NCBI GenBank assembly: GCA_013285645.1
Contig: JABDHJ010000014.1
Span: 1-61,488, forward strand
Direction of reading: 5' to 3'
Origin: Verrucomicrobiota bacterium
GTDB taxonomy: Bacteria > Verrucomicrobiota > Verrucomicrobiia > Methylacidiphilales > UBA1321
Length of the DNA stretch: 61,488 nucleotides
Part shown: positions 52,623-61,488 of the stretch, one piece after another
How the letters are laid out: the number at the start of each line of letters is the position of its first letter
Numbering within the stretch: position 1 is the first letter of the stretch
Made by a program: the position numbers and the translations under genes
Notes under the pieces: model-generated
The model's input: only the letters and a program-made list of their open reading frames with translations
Database searches by the model: none
Told to the model about the DNA's origin: nothing

Positions 52623-54791
52623 CTACTCGGAAGCGGGGCCGTGCCAGACGCTGCCGCCGAACGTCGTGACGTAGATTGATTCCGGATCTTCCGGATCGAA
52701 GGCTACTCGCTGGACGTTGCTGAAGGGGAGACCTGACATCGGTGTCCACGTTACGCCGTCATCGCGGCTCAGCCAAAGTCCCGCACCCGGCGCACCTTCG
52801 CACAGGGTCAGGTAAATCCATCCCGGATGAACCGGGGAAAGATAAGCGCCGAAATGCTCCGGCCCCTCGCGGGCGATGCGATCCCAAGTCGTCCCGCCGT
52901 CCGTCGTCCGGTAAAGGCCGCCTTGCTTTTGTTCGCGGGCATCGGCTGCGCTCACATAGATTTTTTTGCTGTCATTCGGATCAACGGTAAAGTCCTTCGG
53001 CCAGAGGAGGGGTTGGGCCCCGTTCACCAGCGTCCAACTGGCCGCGCCGTCCGTGGAACGGTAGAGACCGACGCCCTCTTGCTGGTAGACGCCATTGACA
53101 CGTTTTGCCGTGATGAGGGCAAAGAGAGTTCCGTCTGGATGAAGATAGACGCGATCCACCCGCAGGTTGGTTTTGGCTCCCAACCCCTCGTTAGCCTCTT
53201 TCCAGGTGCGGCCATCATCAATCGATTTGAAAACACCGGGGCCGAAAAGCCCGGCGTAAAGAACTCGAGCGCCGGGTGGACTCTTGGGATCAACAACAAC
53301 GGAAACCGCAGGAGCGAGAGGCAATCCATCGTTCGACTGCTTCCAAGTGGCCGCGAAATCGGTGCTGACGCAAACGCCGCCCGGTCGAGCGCTACCATGG
53401 TTTCCGGAAATGATATTATTGTTCGGGATATCATGGACGTCGGAAAAAGCGCCCCAGATTTTTCCTTTCGTCTGCGGATCGAAGGCCAGTTCGTAACAAG
53501 TATTCTGCCACGGCGCACGTCCCGGTCGCGCCCACCATTGCCAGGTCTTCCCGCGGTCAAGCGAACGGGCAAAGCCAAGGTCCGTGTAACAAATGTATCG
53601 GCGATCGGGTTCAAACGGATCGACGTAGAAATTCCAAGTGCTGGTCACGACCAGGCCGTTGCAAATCCATTGCGCGGCTTCGTTCGCGGCCACGGCGTGA
53701 TCCGCAATTTTTGAACCGGGCGCCAAATGAGTGTGTACGCAGGCCCACGTCTTGCCGCCGTCCTGAGTGACGAAGCCGTGATCGTCGAAGATCGTCAAAA
53801 CCTCATCGGGGTTTTCCGCGTTAATCGCAACCCCTAGCGGCGAGCCCGAATAAGCCTGATGGTCCGCCGCGACGACGTAATCCGGTTCCACATTGCAGGG
53901 TGTCCAACGCGGATCGTTCTGAAAGGTCGAATGCCACGTCTGACCGGCATCCTCGGAGCGATACACGGAAGCGTTGTGCGGCGGAGGCACCCCGGTGCTC
54001 GAATTGAACGCATAGACTCGACGTGGATCCGCGTTCGTAGTCAGAAGCTGGACGTACTGGGCCACGGGCCCCTCGCCCCACTCGTCGAATGCTTTTGTTT
54101 CGGCGTTGAGGCCCTGCAGATTTGCGGGCTGCCAGGTGACGCCCCGATCCTGCGAAAGATAAATACCACCGATATAGCGGCCATTTTCGGAGTGGGCAGT
54201 GACGGAACAATACAAAATCGCAACCGCATCCTTCGCATTCGAACCACCAGCAAAGGCAAGAATCTGTTTCACGGGCAGACCGCTGTCCGACTCTTTCCAC
54301 GTCGCACCTCCGTCCTCCGAGCACCAGATGCCCTCGGTCGTGCCGGCAAAACAGATCCGCTGGTCTTTCGGACTGGTCAAATCGAAATGAAAACCGAGTG
54401 TTTTGCCGTGCGGGCCCTCACAGTGAGTCCAGGTCGCACCGCCATCAACGGAATGGCAAATGCCTTGATCGACCCCAACCAACAAGTGAGTGGGATTTTC
54501 AGGATCAATGGCGATTTCACCCTGAGCTCTATTGCCGGGGAGCTTGCCAACAAATTCCCAGTGCTCGCCCTGGTCGTGAGTGACCTTGATCCCCTCCCAC
54601 CCGCTGGCCGCGTAGATAATGCGCGGATCGATCGGGTCGAAAGCAGGGCGGCAGTTGGTGTTTCCTCGCACCTGATCGTAACGGAGCATTCGCCAGTTCT
54701 GTCCCCCATCGGTCGACAAATAAGAGGCACTCATGTCGCTGCTCACCATCATCAACTTCGGATCGACCGGGCTGATCGAGGGACAAAACAT
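52623..54791 (-). CDS. secreted BNR/sortilin-type beta-propeller (glycosidase-like)
   Basis: 722 aa from ATG 54791. Repeated Asp-box motifs: STDGGQNWRML, THDQGEHWEF, SVDGGATWTH, SEDGGATWKES, SQDRGVTWQPA, STDGAASWTL, TTDGGTTWDR and SRDDGVTWTP form VPS10/sortilin-like propellers. Such proteins occur as glycosidases or binding proteins. The frame continues upstream with a good signal peptide and mature start (FGFFAALILIIEITVVS, then ADAPSTAWEPVGLSGGGA), up to a GAGGAA box at 54957-54962, yet no ATG, GTG or TTG occurs before 54791. The real start is probably at the ATC 54947-54945 or has been lost by mutation. Confidence 0.8.
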   Translation of the reverse strand: MFCPSISPVDPKLMMVSSDMSASYLSTDGGQNWRMLRYDQVRGNTNCRPAFDPIDPRIIYAASGWEGIKVTHDQGEHWEFVGKLPGNRAQGEIAIDPENPTHLLVGVDQGICHSVDGGATWTHCEGPHGKTLGFHFDLTSPKDQRICFAGTTEGIWCSEDGGATWKESDSGLPVKQILAFAGGSNAKDAVAILYCSVTAHSENGRYIGGIYLSQDRGVTWQPANLQGLNAETKAFDEWGEGPVAQYVQLLTTNADPRRVYAFNSSTGVPPPHNASVYRSEDAGQTWHSTFQNDPRWTPCNVEPDYVVAADHQAYSGSPLGVAINAENPDEVLTIFDDHGFVTQDGGKTWACVHTHLAPGSKIADHAVAANEAAQWICNGLVVTSTWNFYVDPFEPDRRYICYTDLGFARSLDRGKTWQWWARPGRAPWQNTCYELAFDPQTKGKIWGAFSDVHDIPNNNIISGNHGSARPGGVCVSTDFAATWKQSNDGLPLAPAVSVVVDPKSPPGARVLYAGLFGPGVFKSIDDGRTWKEANEGLGAKTNLRVDRVYLHPDGTLFALITAKRVNGVYQQEGVGLYRSTDGAASWTLVNGAQPLLWPKDFTVDPNDSKKIYVSAADAREQKQGGLYRTTDGGTTWDRIAREGPEHFGAYLSPVHPGWIYLTLCEGAPGAGLWLSRDDGVTWTPMSGLPFSNVQRVAFDPEDPESIYVTTFGGSVWHGPASE

Positions 54792-55072
54792 GGCTCCGCC
54801 ACCGGAAAGACCGACCGGTTCCCAGGCGGTGGAAGGTGCATCGGCAACGCATCGTTGAGAAACAACGGTGATCTCGATGATTAGGATCAGCGCGGCAAAG
54901 AACCCGAATTTGCGAGCCAGGGTTTTCAGATTTTTTAATGAGCGGATGAGAGCCGTTTCCTCGGGATCAAGCGGTTACAAGGATATCGTCAAACGTGTGT
55001 TAGGTCCGGCTTCAATCGCATCTCTATAGAAACCGATTTAGCGGGCCATGCCAATATTATGAATGGCTTGGT

Positions 55073-55573
55073 TCATTTGTTTGTTTCCATGAGTGGTTGA
55101 ATGTTTTCGAGTTTGAGCAGGTAGCGTTTCCACTCGAGGCCTCCGGCAAAACCTCCGATGCCTCCATCCTTGGCCAATATCCGATGGCAGGGAATAAAGA
55201 TCGCAAGAGGATTCCGGCCCGTGTTCGTTCCTGCGGCACGAATCGCCTGCGGGTTGCCCGCCCTGCGCGCCAGTTCGCTATAGCTGATGGTTTGCCCAAA
55301 GGGGACACGAGCGATTTCTTGCCAGACCCGCTCTTGAAAATCGGTTCCGTCAAAATGTAGCGGAAGCGAAAAGCTGGTTCTCTTTCCTTCGAAATACTCG
55401 TGGAGTTGCTGCGCTGCCTGCCGAAGAACGGGGTGCTTCGGGTCAAGCGTCCAACCGCTCCGTGCTGCCGGGATATGGTCGCAGTCGACAAAATAAAGAC
55501 CGGTGAGTTCCGATGGGTTAGCGACCAGTATGAGGTCGCCCTTGGGTGCTTTGAGGATGGAATAGGATGTCAT
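55073..55573 (-). CDS. ogt: O6-alkylguanine-DNA alkyltransferase (methylated-DNA-cysteine methyltransferase)
   Basis: 166 aa from ATG 55573. Active site PCHRI with nucleophile C129, HTH-like FQERVWQEIARVPFGQTISYSELARRAGNPQA, and GGFAGGLEWKRYLLKLE tail. Transfers the alkyl group from O6-alkylguanine to itself (suicide enzyme). Overlaps the last 4 nt of the Ada/AlkA fusion gene, an alkylation-damage repair operon. Confidence 0.93.
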   Translation of the reverse strand: MTSYSILKAPKGDLILVANPSELTGLYFVDCDHIPAARSGWTLDPKHPVLRQAAQQLHEYFEGKRTSFSLPLHFDGTDFQERVWQEIARVPFGQTISYSELARRAGNPQAIRAAGTNTGRNPLAIFIPCHRILAKDGGIGGFAGGLEWKRYLLKLENIQPLMETNK

Positions 55574-57018
55574 GGTTTTTCGTTCAGGTTGGTCCAGAGG
55601 TGAAGTGTCGCGTAAGCGCGCCAAGGCCGCCATTTTTCGGCCAACGCCAGGATCTTGGTTGGGTTGTTTTCTGCGAGGGCCTTGCGAATGCCCAAGTCGG
55701 TGTGCGGAAAAGCATCGGGCCAGGAAAGCGCACGCATCGCGATGTACTGCGCGGTCCACTCGCCGATGCCGGGAATCTTGCGGAGTTGCCCGAGAGTTTC
55801 CTCGATACGGCGCCCCGGCTCCAGCAGGAGTTCACCACGAGCGACAGCTTTCGCCAGCGCAATCAGCGTCTTGGCGCGCTGTCCCGTAATGCCCAATTTC
55901 GCGATTTCGCCAACCGTGGCCGCTGCGATACACTGAGGTGACGGAAACAAGTGAGTCAATGAAGACACCGGCGCATTAAACGGCGCACCATAACGAAGGG
56001 TCAACCGACCGGCCAGTGTTCTTGCGCCTGCCACGGAAATCTGTTGTCCAAGAATGGCCCGGACCGCCATCTCAAAACCGTCAAAGCTGCCGGGAAGCCT
56101 GAGCCCGGGACGTTTCGCCGCGAGTGGTCCCAGCGCTTTATCAATGGCTGCTGGATCAGCGTGAAGATCAAAAAGCCGCTTCACGCGTTCCAGGACGACG
56201 GCGCAAACTGGAAGCAACGCATCGGAAAGGCGTACCGAAAGCATGTTTTTCCCGCGTTCATTCCTAACCTCAATGTATCCGGCGAATTTGAGGTCTTTGC
56301 GCTCCACATGGACCGTGCGGAAGTAACTTCCATCTTGAACGTCTTCAACATGGGGAATGGCCCGCAGGGAGAGGAAACCGAGAAGTCGTTCCCAATCGAA
56401 GGGAGGTCGATAGCTCAAGCGAAATGAGAATTCCGAAAAGTTTTCCGGTATCTGCTTCTTCTGATTTTTGCGCAGCTCCGTGGGCGTCATCCGGTAACGC
56501 TCCTTGAGCAGGGCGTTGAACCTGCGAAGACTTCGGAAGCCGCTCGCCAACGCGACAGAAGTCACCGGCATGCTCGAATCGGTCAGGAGTTGCTAGGCCA
56601 GCAGCAGGCGCTGGGTCTGCCAGAATTCAACTGGAGAAACGCCGAACTCGTCATGAAACACCCGGCGCATTTGCCGATCGGTAACGCCCAATTTTTTCGC
56701 CAGTTCGGCCAGGGAATGCTCGGCCAAGAAATCCTGGCCGATCTGATAAGCCGTGCTACGGGCCAACTGGCTGCTGACCTCCATGGGACTGTTTCCCGGC
56801 GCAAGTTCAGGACGGCAGCGCTTGCAAGGGCGGAATCCGGCAGCCTCAGCGGCAGCGGCGTGACTGAGGAATTGGCAGTTCTTGCGCATGGGAGTTTTCA
56901 CCCGGCAAATGGGACGGCAGTAGATTCGGGTCGTCTTGACCGCCACGAAAAAGCGCCCATCGAAACGAGCGTCGCGCGCGAGCAGGGCTTGATAGCATTG
57001 GTCTGGGTTCAAGTTCAC
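55570..57018 (-). pseudogene. alkA: Ada/AlkA fusion (AdaA domain-HTH-3-methyladenine glycosylase) with in-frame TAG
   Basis: Reads as one 482-codon gene except for TAG at codon 142 (56593-56595). N-terminal Ada zinc domain: C34, C38, C65, C68 (IYCRPICRV, FRPCKRC). AraC-like HTH: SLAELAKKLGVTDRQMRRVF then, after the stop, VTSVALASGFRSLRRFNALL. C-terminal AlkA: LGQQISVAGARTLAG and RKIPGIGEWTAQYIAMRAL with catalytic Asp in FPHTDLGI. The stop replaces what is probably Lys (AAG to TAG) in the HTH helix link. Both halves are otherwise intact. GTG 57018 is chosen as start (NLNPDQCYQALLARDARFDG follows); ATG 57123 is an alternative. It may be a nonsense mutant or a base-call error. Confidence 0.8.
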
Positions 57019-57143
57019 AACGCCACAGTATACCGGATGTAAAGACGGTGCTCGCCGTTTTCGGAAGTCGAATTCTGTCTGGCAATCCAAGTATAAAAGC
57101 GAGATGTCGCCTTGTCGGGTCATCTGCTACATAATTACCGACT

Positions 57144-57656
57144 ATGCCCAACGAGAAATCCGAAATTGCCGAACCTGCTGTCTATTCGCCGGAAAACATG
57201 CAACGGCTGTTATCGGTTTTATGGAACAGCCGGGAGGAGCCTAAAATCCAATCGGTTTTGATGTATGTGGTGCTCGGCGCATTTGCGGGATTGAGGCCGG
57301 CCGAGGCCGTGGCGCTGGAGTGGAAGCATATCGATTTTTCAAAACAGGAGATTTCCCTGGCTCCGCCAGTCTCGAAGATCGCGCGAGTGGTTCCCATCAA
57401 GAGCAATTTGATGGATTTCCTTACACCTTACAAAGGCCGGAACGGCTTGGTTGTGGCGCACAAGAAGGTGGCCAACCTTCTGCGAAACGAATGCGTCCAG
57501 GCCCGTGTTCAGCACATCTCCAACGGCCTGCGCAGGTCCTATGCGGCAAACCGGCTTGCTGAAGTTTCTGAAGATATCGTTCGCTCGGAGATGGGTTTGG
57601 ACTCGTCCGCGCAAAATGAGTGGAAAGCCACGACACCTGCCGCAGCCGCGAAGTAA
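57144..57656 (+). CDS. tyrosine-recombinase catalytic-domain remnant
   Basis: 170 aa. It resembles the C-terminal half of site-specific integrases: LGAFAGLRPAEAVALEWKHID carries the first catalytic Arg, IARVVPIKSNLMDFL is the usual beta-hairpin, and NGLRRSYAANRLA fits the HxLRHS-like box. The usual tail with the Tyr nucleophile (NHYRE type) reads NEWKATTPAAAAK, i.e. Trp at the Tyr position. There is no N-terminal core-binding domain. Inactive remnant or domesticated DNA-binding protein; starts 20 bp from the divergent alkA frame. Confidence 0.6.
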   Translation: MPNEKSEIAEPAVYSPENMQRLLSVLWNSREEPKIQSVLMYVVLGAFAGLRPAEAVALEWKHIDFSKQEISLAPPVSKIARVVPIKSNLMDFLTPYKGRNGLVVAHKKVANLLRNECVQARVQHISNGLRRSYAANRLAEVSEDIVRSEMGLDSSAQNEWKATTPAAAAK

Positions 57657-57685
57657 TGGGCAGTTGTTCCCTAACCCGCTATTTC

Positions 57686-58180
57686 ATGATCAAAGAAATG
57701 CGCGATCTCGAAAACCTTCTCCAGCCATTCACAGGCTATGTTGAGTTGGGGATGTATGAGGAGGCAAATAACGAACTGGAAAATCTTCCTCCAGAAATGA
57801 AAGAACACCCGATGGCACTCCTTGCCCGGTTGGGATTGCTCGTTGAGATGAAATGCTGGAAAGAAGGCGCCTTGTTAGGTGAATCGCTCTGCGAGCTCTG
57901 GCCGCAGGAACTTGAGTTTTGGTTCAAGACCGCCTATTGCCAGCATGAACTGAAGTTAACAGCGGCTGCGAAAGAAACTCTTCTGCGCGCGCCCGCTCTC
58001 ATCCAGGAAATTGCCGTATTTTACTATAATCTTGCGTGCTATGAGACTCAGTTGGGTGATCTTTCCGAGGGTAGGCGATTGCTGGAGAAGTCCTGCGAAA
58101 TGGACAAGCACTTCGGCAAAGACGCGCTCGGCGACCCTGATTTACAGCCACTTTGGAAGGGATCGACGCCTGCGCCCTAA
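57686..58180 (+). CDS. TPR-like helical protein
   Basis: 164 aa. Helical repeats of the type YVELGMYEEANNELENLPPE, FWFKTAYCQHELKLTAAA and VFYYNLACYETQLGDLSEGR are tetratricopeptide-like; the family is frequent in Verrucomicrobiota and its role is unknown. ATG 57686 is used (MIKEMRDLENL); a start at 57698 (MRDLENL) is possible. Stop overlaps the stop of the convergent GH38 gene. Confidence 0.75.
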   Translation: MIKEMRDLENLLQPFTGYVELGMYEEANNELENLPPEMKEHPMALLARLGLLVEMKCWKEGALLGESLCELWPQELEFWFKTAYCQHELKLTAAAKETLLRAPALIQEIAVFYYNLACYETQLGDLSEGRRLLEKSCEMDKHFGKDALGDPDLQPLWKGSTPAP

Positions 58181-61100
58181 AGCAGGCGCAGACTGATCAG
58201 TTCGTAGGGATTGACGGTCAATTCCTGAATCGGATGATCGTTTTTTCCACCTTCGGATAGATCGGTCTTGAACGCCTTGAGTCCCTTGGCAAGACGGAGA
58301 CGAACCTTTCCGCGACGGCCCATGGTCTCGTGCAAACGCAAAATCCAGCCCTGTCCATCGGCGGCGGGCTTGGCCCAGCAGGGGACCAGGCTTTCCACTC
58401 CATCGAGGCCGAGAAAACCCGCACTGACCGCCGGGCCATGATAAGCAAGCGGCGGAGTGAAGAGCGTATCGGCCAACGTGGAGGCCAAAAATTCGCGAGG
58501 TGTTTGCGGCGAATGAAAACAGAGCGCCAGACGAACGATGTGACGGCCTTGATCCGCATAGGTCGACCGCGCACCACCGCGCCGAATACCGGCGGGGAAC
58601 AACTTGTCGCCGCCGGAAGGATCTTCCCCGTTCACCCGCGGAGAACGCAGAAGCGAAACGCCCAGTTCGCCATCGCGGCAGGAGAATCCATATTTGGCTT
58701 CGGTGACGACTCCGAGTCCAGCGGTGTCGCCATCGTCCGAAACGATGGCCCAGCGACTGGCCGCTCCCTCAAACATTGCCTCATCGCGCGAGGGCCCGGC
58801 TTGCTGACCGCGCTGCACGCTGCCAAAAGGAGCGCCGAAACGCGCCATGCGTCCGGTATAGGCGGTGGGGAAAAGGACCTTGAGCAGGGATTTCTCCTCG
58901 TGCCAATCGATGTCGTACTCGATATGCAGCACGGGTTGAAACGCGTCCAGATGATAGCGAACAGCCATCGTGCTTTTCTCTCCCAGCTTGCGACGAAACT
59001 CCACTGAGCCTCGAAGCCCCTTTTCGCTCAGCACGGAAACCTCGGCGGGCGTTTCAACGGCACGGCCCAGGCTGAAAGTTTGACGATCGATTTCCCACGC
59101 ATCGAAATCGTGCGGATAATCGGGAAAAATCATCAGTTCACCGAGAGGCGCGCGCAAGGCGACGGCATTTCCGTCGAATGCAAGCGCACTGATCCGGCCC
59201 TTGGCATCGAACGTTGCCTTGACCGAATTGCTTTCCATTTTTTTGGCCGTTGTTTGAACGGGCTTCACCGGATCAAGGGCAGACAACTCCGCCGTGGACG
59301 ATCCACTTAGCGGTGCAAGTCGAACAGCCTTTGAACCGTCCTCCAACAAATGAATCCGCTCCACGGGCAACGGATTGAAGAGTGCGGATGCATGGCCCCT
59401 GCCCAATTCCTTCGCGGCGGAACCGAGTGCCTTCTCGCTGATGGCGGCGAGTTCGGGCAATCCTTCCTGGTAAACTTCCCAGATCGAACTGCCAGGGATG
59501 TAATCGTGAAACTGGGAGAAAACGAGACGATGCCAGGAGTTATCTTCAATTTCACCACCGCCGGACGCGCAACGTGTCGCTTCCCAAACCTGCAACGCAC
59601 GTTCGCATTCGCGGAACTTCGCCTTGAGATCGTTATGGGTGGTGAGGATGCCGCGATGATATTCGAGGTAAAGCTCGCCCTGCCAACTGGGGAGCTTGGC
59701 CCGCGTCAGGTTCAACTTGTCGAAAAAATTATCCACGCGGCCCCAGCCGACCTCGGGCATACCAGCGAACGACTTGAGCCTCCGCGCCCGTTCACACATT
59801 TCCTCCGTCACGCCGCCGCCGCCGTCACCGAAACCGGTGGGTGAAAGATATTCGCCATGAACATCGGCCTGCCGGTAGGCGCGCGCGCCCTGCCGGATTT
59901 CCTGCGGGAATACTTGCTGATTGTATCCGTTCTCCTGGGTGACGTGAACGAGCACTTCGGAGCCGTCGATGCCGCGCCAAATGAAGCTGCTGTAGGGAAA
60001 AAGATTGATGTTCGACCACGTCAGCTTGGTGGTGAAAAAATACTCCACTCCCGTTTGCCGCATGATCTGCGGAAGGCTGCCGCAATAGCCAAAGACATCC
60101 GGAAGCCAGAGTACGCGGGACGGTTTTCCTTGCAAACGTCGGAAGCCTTTTTGGCCGAGCAGAAAACTCCGCGCGAGCGCTTCTCCACAGGCAATCAGTG
60201 TATCGGACTCGACTTCGGTCGCACCGAGGGCCTCCCATTTACCACTGCCAATCCGCTTCTTGACCTGGTCCATGAGCTTGGGACTGATCCGCTCGACCGC
60301 ATCGTAGCTGGCGGGCTGGCTGTAACCAAAAACAAATTCCGGATAGAGATCCATCAGCCGGTTCATGGTGGAAAACGTATGGGTCGCCTTATATTCGCTG
60401 GTCCTCTCCGGCCAGAGCCAGACGAGATCGATGTGGGCATGGCCGGTGAGGACGGCACGAATCCGATCCGATTGGCCTTCAAATTTTCGATAAGCTTCCT
60501 TGAGGCTCTTCTGGATCGCCGGGAGACCGCCGCTATCCAACGCGTTCACCGCGTCGTCCAGCGCTCGAAGCAATCGCCGATACAAAGGGGAAACGACATC
60601 GATGGGCGGACGATAACCGATTCCTCCGGTGGTCGGTGGTTTGATCGGGTCGTTGGCCTTGCCATGGCAATCTCGAAGAGCATCCGTAAATCATGCCAGG
60701 CATTCCACGCAAGATCGTTCCGGGTAAACAACGCGGCGTTGCTCAGTTTGCTTCCGTGCGGATCGAGCCCGGTGGCGCTGGGATGCCAGATCGCGCTTTG
60801 CAGGCAAAGGCTTTCGATGTAGATCGCGCCCGTTTTTTTCGGCAATGCGCAATAGCGGTGCGCAACATCATATCCGTAAAAAGGAACGCCATCGATGTAT
60901 GCGGTTCCCTCCCCTTGATCATCCCAGTGAAGGTAAACGGGCCCCTTCTCTTTAGTGCGTGGGATATCGAGCTTGAACCAGCCCTGATCGAAAAGCTGTC
61001 CCCAATGAAAAGGCGTCCGGACCGGCTTGAAAGCCAGCTTCCGTGCCGATGCCCACGTCACAGGAGTGGCCTGCGATCCGGCGAAAGAACACGAGACCGG

Positions 61101-61193
61101 TGCGATCTCCGTCCAGATGAGCGCATGGATGCGGGAGAAGGTGCGGTTCACCCGCGGAAGGGTGAGTTGGAGAAATGGATTTTCAGGAAACAT
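58177..61193 (-). pseudogene. GH38 alpha-mannosidase split by a frameshift
   Basis: The 5' frame (61193 to ~60660) gives the N-terminal domain: WGQLFDQGWFKLDIP, LHWDDQGEGTAYIDGVPFYGY and WHDLRMLFEIAMA. The reading then continues one frame over: ANDPIKPPTTGGIGYRPPID, YRRLLRALDDAVNAL, to 58177. The catalytic part is intact: GHAHIDLVWLWPERTSEYK, and WLPDVFGYCGSLPQI with the nucleophile Asp; also FSQFHDYIPGSSI. Joined, the protein is about 1000 aa, normal for GH38. The shift is -1, near ATGGCAAGGCCAACG (60650-60666), most simply one missing base. No slippery heptamer is evident. It would hydrolyse alpha-mannosides, metal-dependent. Confidence 0.85.
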
Positions 61194-61222
61194 AGGTCGT
61201 TATAATAAGAGGCTTATTGTCG

Positions 61223-61488
61223 CTAAGATCGTCCGGTCAAATCGTGAGTTTGCCAAATGTTAAAACCCCACGATTCGGAAAATGGCGCGGAAATGAAATG
61301 TACAAAAGTCGTTGGCTGCGCAGGCCCACCGCTGGTCGAACGAAGGCTTCCAAATAAATCGACCATGAGCTGATAAACTTCCTTCTTCTGCGTATTAATA
61401 TCGAAGCTGTCATTTTGCGGATTTTTAGTTTGCAGCGCCCAAGCCCAAATGCACCAATCAAACTTATCGGCTTCCAGAATGGTGAATA
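61223..61488 (-). CDS. C-terminal part of an unidentified gene running off the right edge
   Basis: The minus-strand frame is open from the window edge with no start codon inside: FTILEADKFDWCIWAWALQT, DSFDINTQKKEVYQLMVDLF, PTTFVHFISAPFSESWGFNI, then LTGRS and stop. Text looks like real coding sequence; I do not recognise the family. It ends 29 bp before the GH38 start on the same strand, so it may be the upstream member of that operon. Confidence 0.55.
   Translation of the reverse strand, partial: FTILEADKFDWCIWAWALQTKNPQNDSFDINTQKKEVYQLMVDLFGSLRSTSGGPAQPTTFVHFISAPFSESWGFNIWQTHDLTGRS

Noticed and set aside
56593..56595. TAG read as pyrrolysine or other recoding
   Set aside because: No pyl genes or suppressor tRNA in the window and the site is an ordinary HTH residue; mutation or sequencing error is simpler.
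60640..60670. Programmed -1 frameshift in GH38
   Set aside because: No X-XXY-YYZ slippery heptamer or downstream structure seen; GH38 genes are not known for it.
1..61488. CRISPR array or phage defence island
   Set aside because: No regularly spaced direct repeats, cas genes or recognisable defence gene set seen.

Overview
This window looks like chromosomal DNA of a moderately high-GC member of the Verrucomicrobiota, probably from a Chthoniobacter- or Verrucomicrobium-like lineage. The main evidence is a complete Verru_Chthon cassette (proteins D-B-C-A, 30.8-36.7 kb), a giant passenger-repeat protein ending in a VPEP sorting signal (10.6-14.7 kb), a DUF5069 protein, and a large unlinked stock of glycan-degrading enzymes. 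No rRNA, intact tRNA, CRISPR array or intact transposase gene is visible.

Layout. 0-2.4 kb: 3'-truncated sufB, an SPFH membrane protein and a TetR repressor. 2.4-6.3 kb: small redox/stress island (DUF5069, DoxX, AzoR azoreductase; then an ArsR repressor divergent from two short-chain dehydrogenases), split by a ~109-bp MITE-like element. 6.6-37.4 kb: carbohydrate block with an FAD oxidoreductase, a GH172-like enzyme, a xylose-isomerase-like protein, the autotransporter-repeat/PEP-CTERM protein, two Gfo/Idh/MocA dehydrogenases, a PhyH dioxygenase, a ketose-epimerase-like TIM barrel, a VCBS-repeat protein, two AraC activators, a beta-helix protein, a GH39 enzyme, a LacI repressor, a sodium:solute symporter, a secreted DUF4380-like protein and the Verru_Chthon pseudopilin cassette. 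37.4-38.4 kb: debris with an RtcB-like 3' remnant, a quinol-monooxygenase-like gene and a long inverted repeat of hairpin units. 38.4-40.9 kb: cupin, then ArsR-SRPBCC-DUF899-small membrane protein. 41.4-52.5 kb: an eight-gene Wsp-like chemosensory operon. 52.6-61.5 kb: a BNR-repeat protein, alkylation repair genes (ogt plus an Ada/AlkA fusion broken by TAG), an integrase remnant, a TPR protein, a frameshifted GH38 alpha-mannosidase and a gene running off the edge.

How the parts may work together. The most striking pattern is a 16-bp near-palindrome, consensus ATGCACCGATGTGCAT, present seven times, always between genes: upstream of the FAD oxidoreductase, the PEP-CTERM protein, the beta-helix protein, twice before lacI, before the DUF4380-like gene and before the Verru_Chthon cassette. 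Its two-fold presence at lacI suggests that it is the operator of this LacI protein and that the protein controls a dispersed sugar regulon. That regulon would link polysaccharide breakdown to a surface pseudopilin assembly whose four proteins resemble the minor pseudopilins GspH-I-J-K. This is inference from sequence; no search was run.

Several genes are visibly broken (sufB, the Ada/AlkA fusion, GH38, probably RtcB, and a start-less BNR gene). Either this genome is decaying locally or the assembly has point errors; raw reads would decide.
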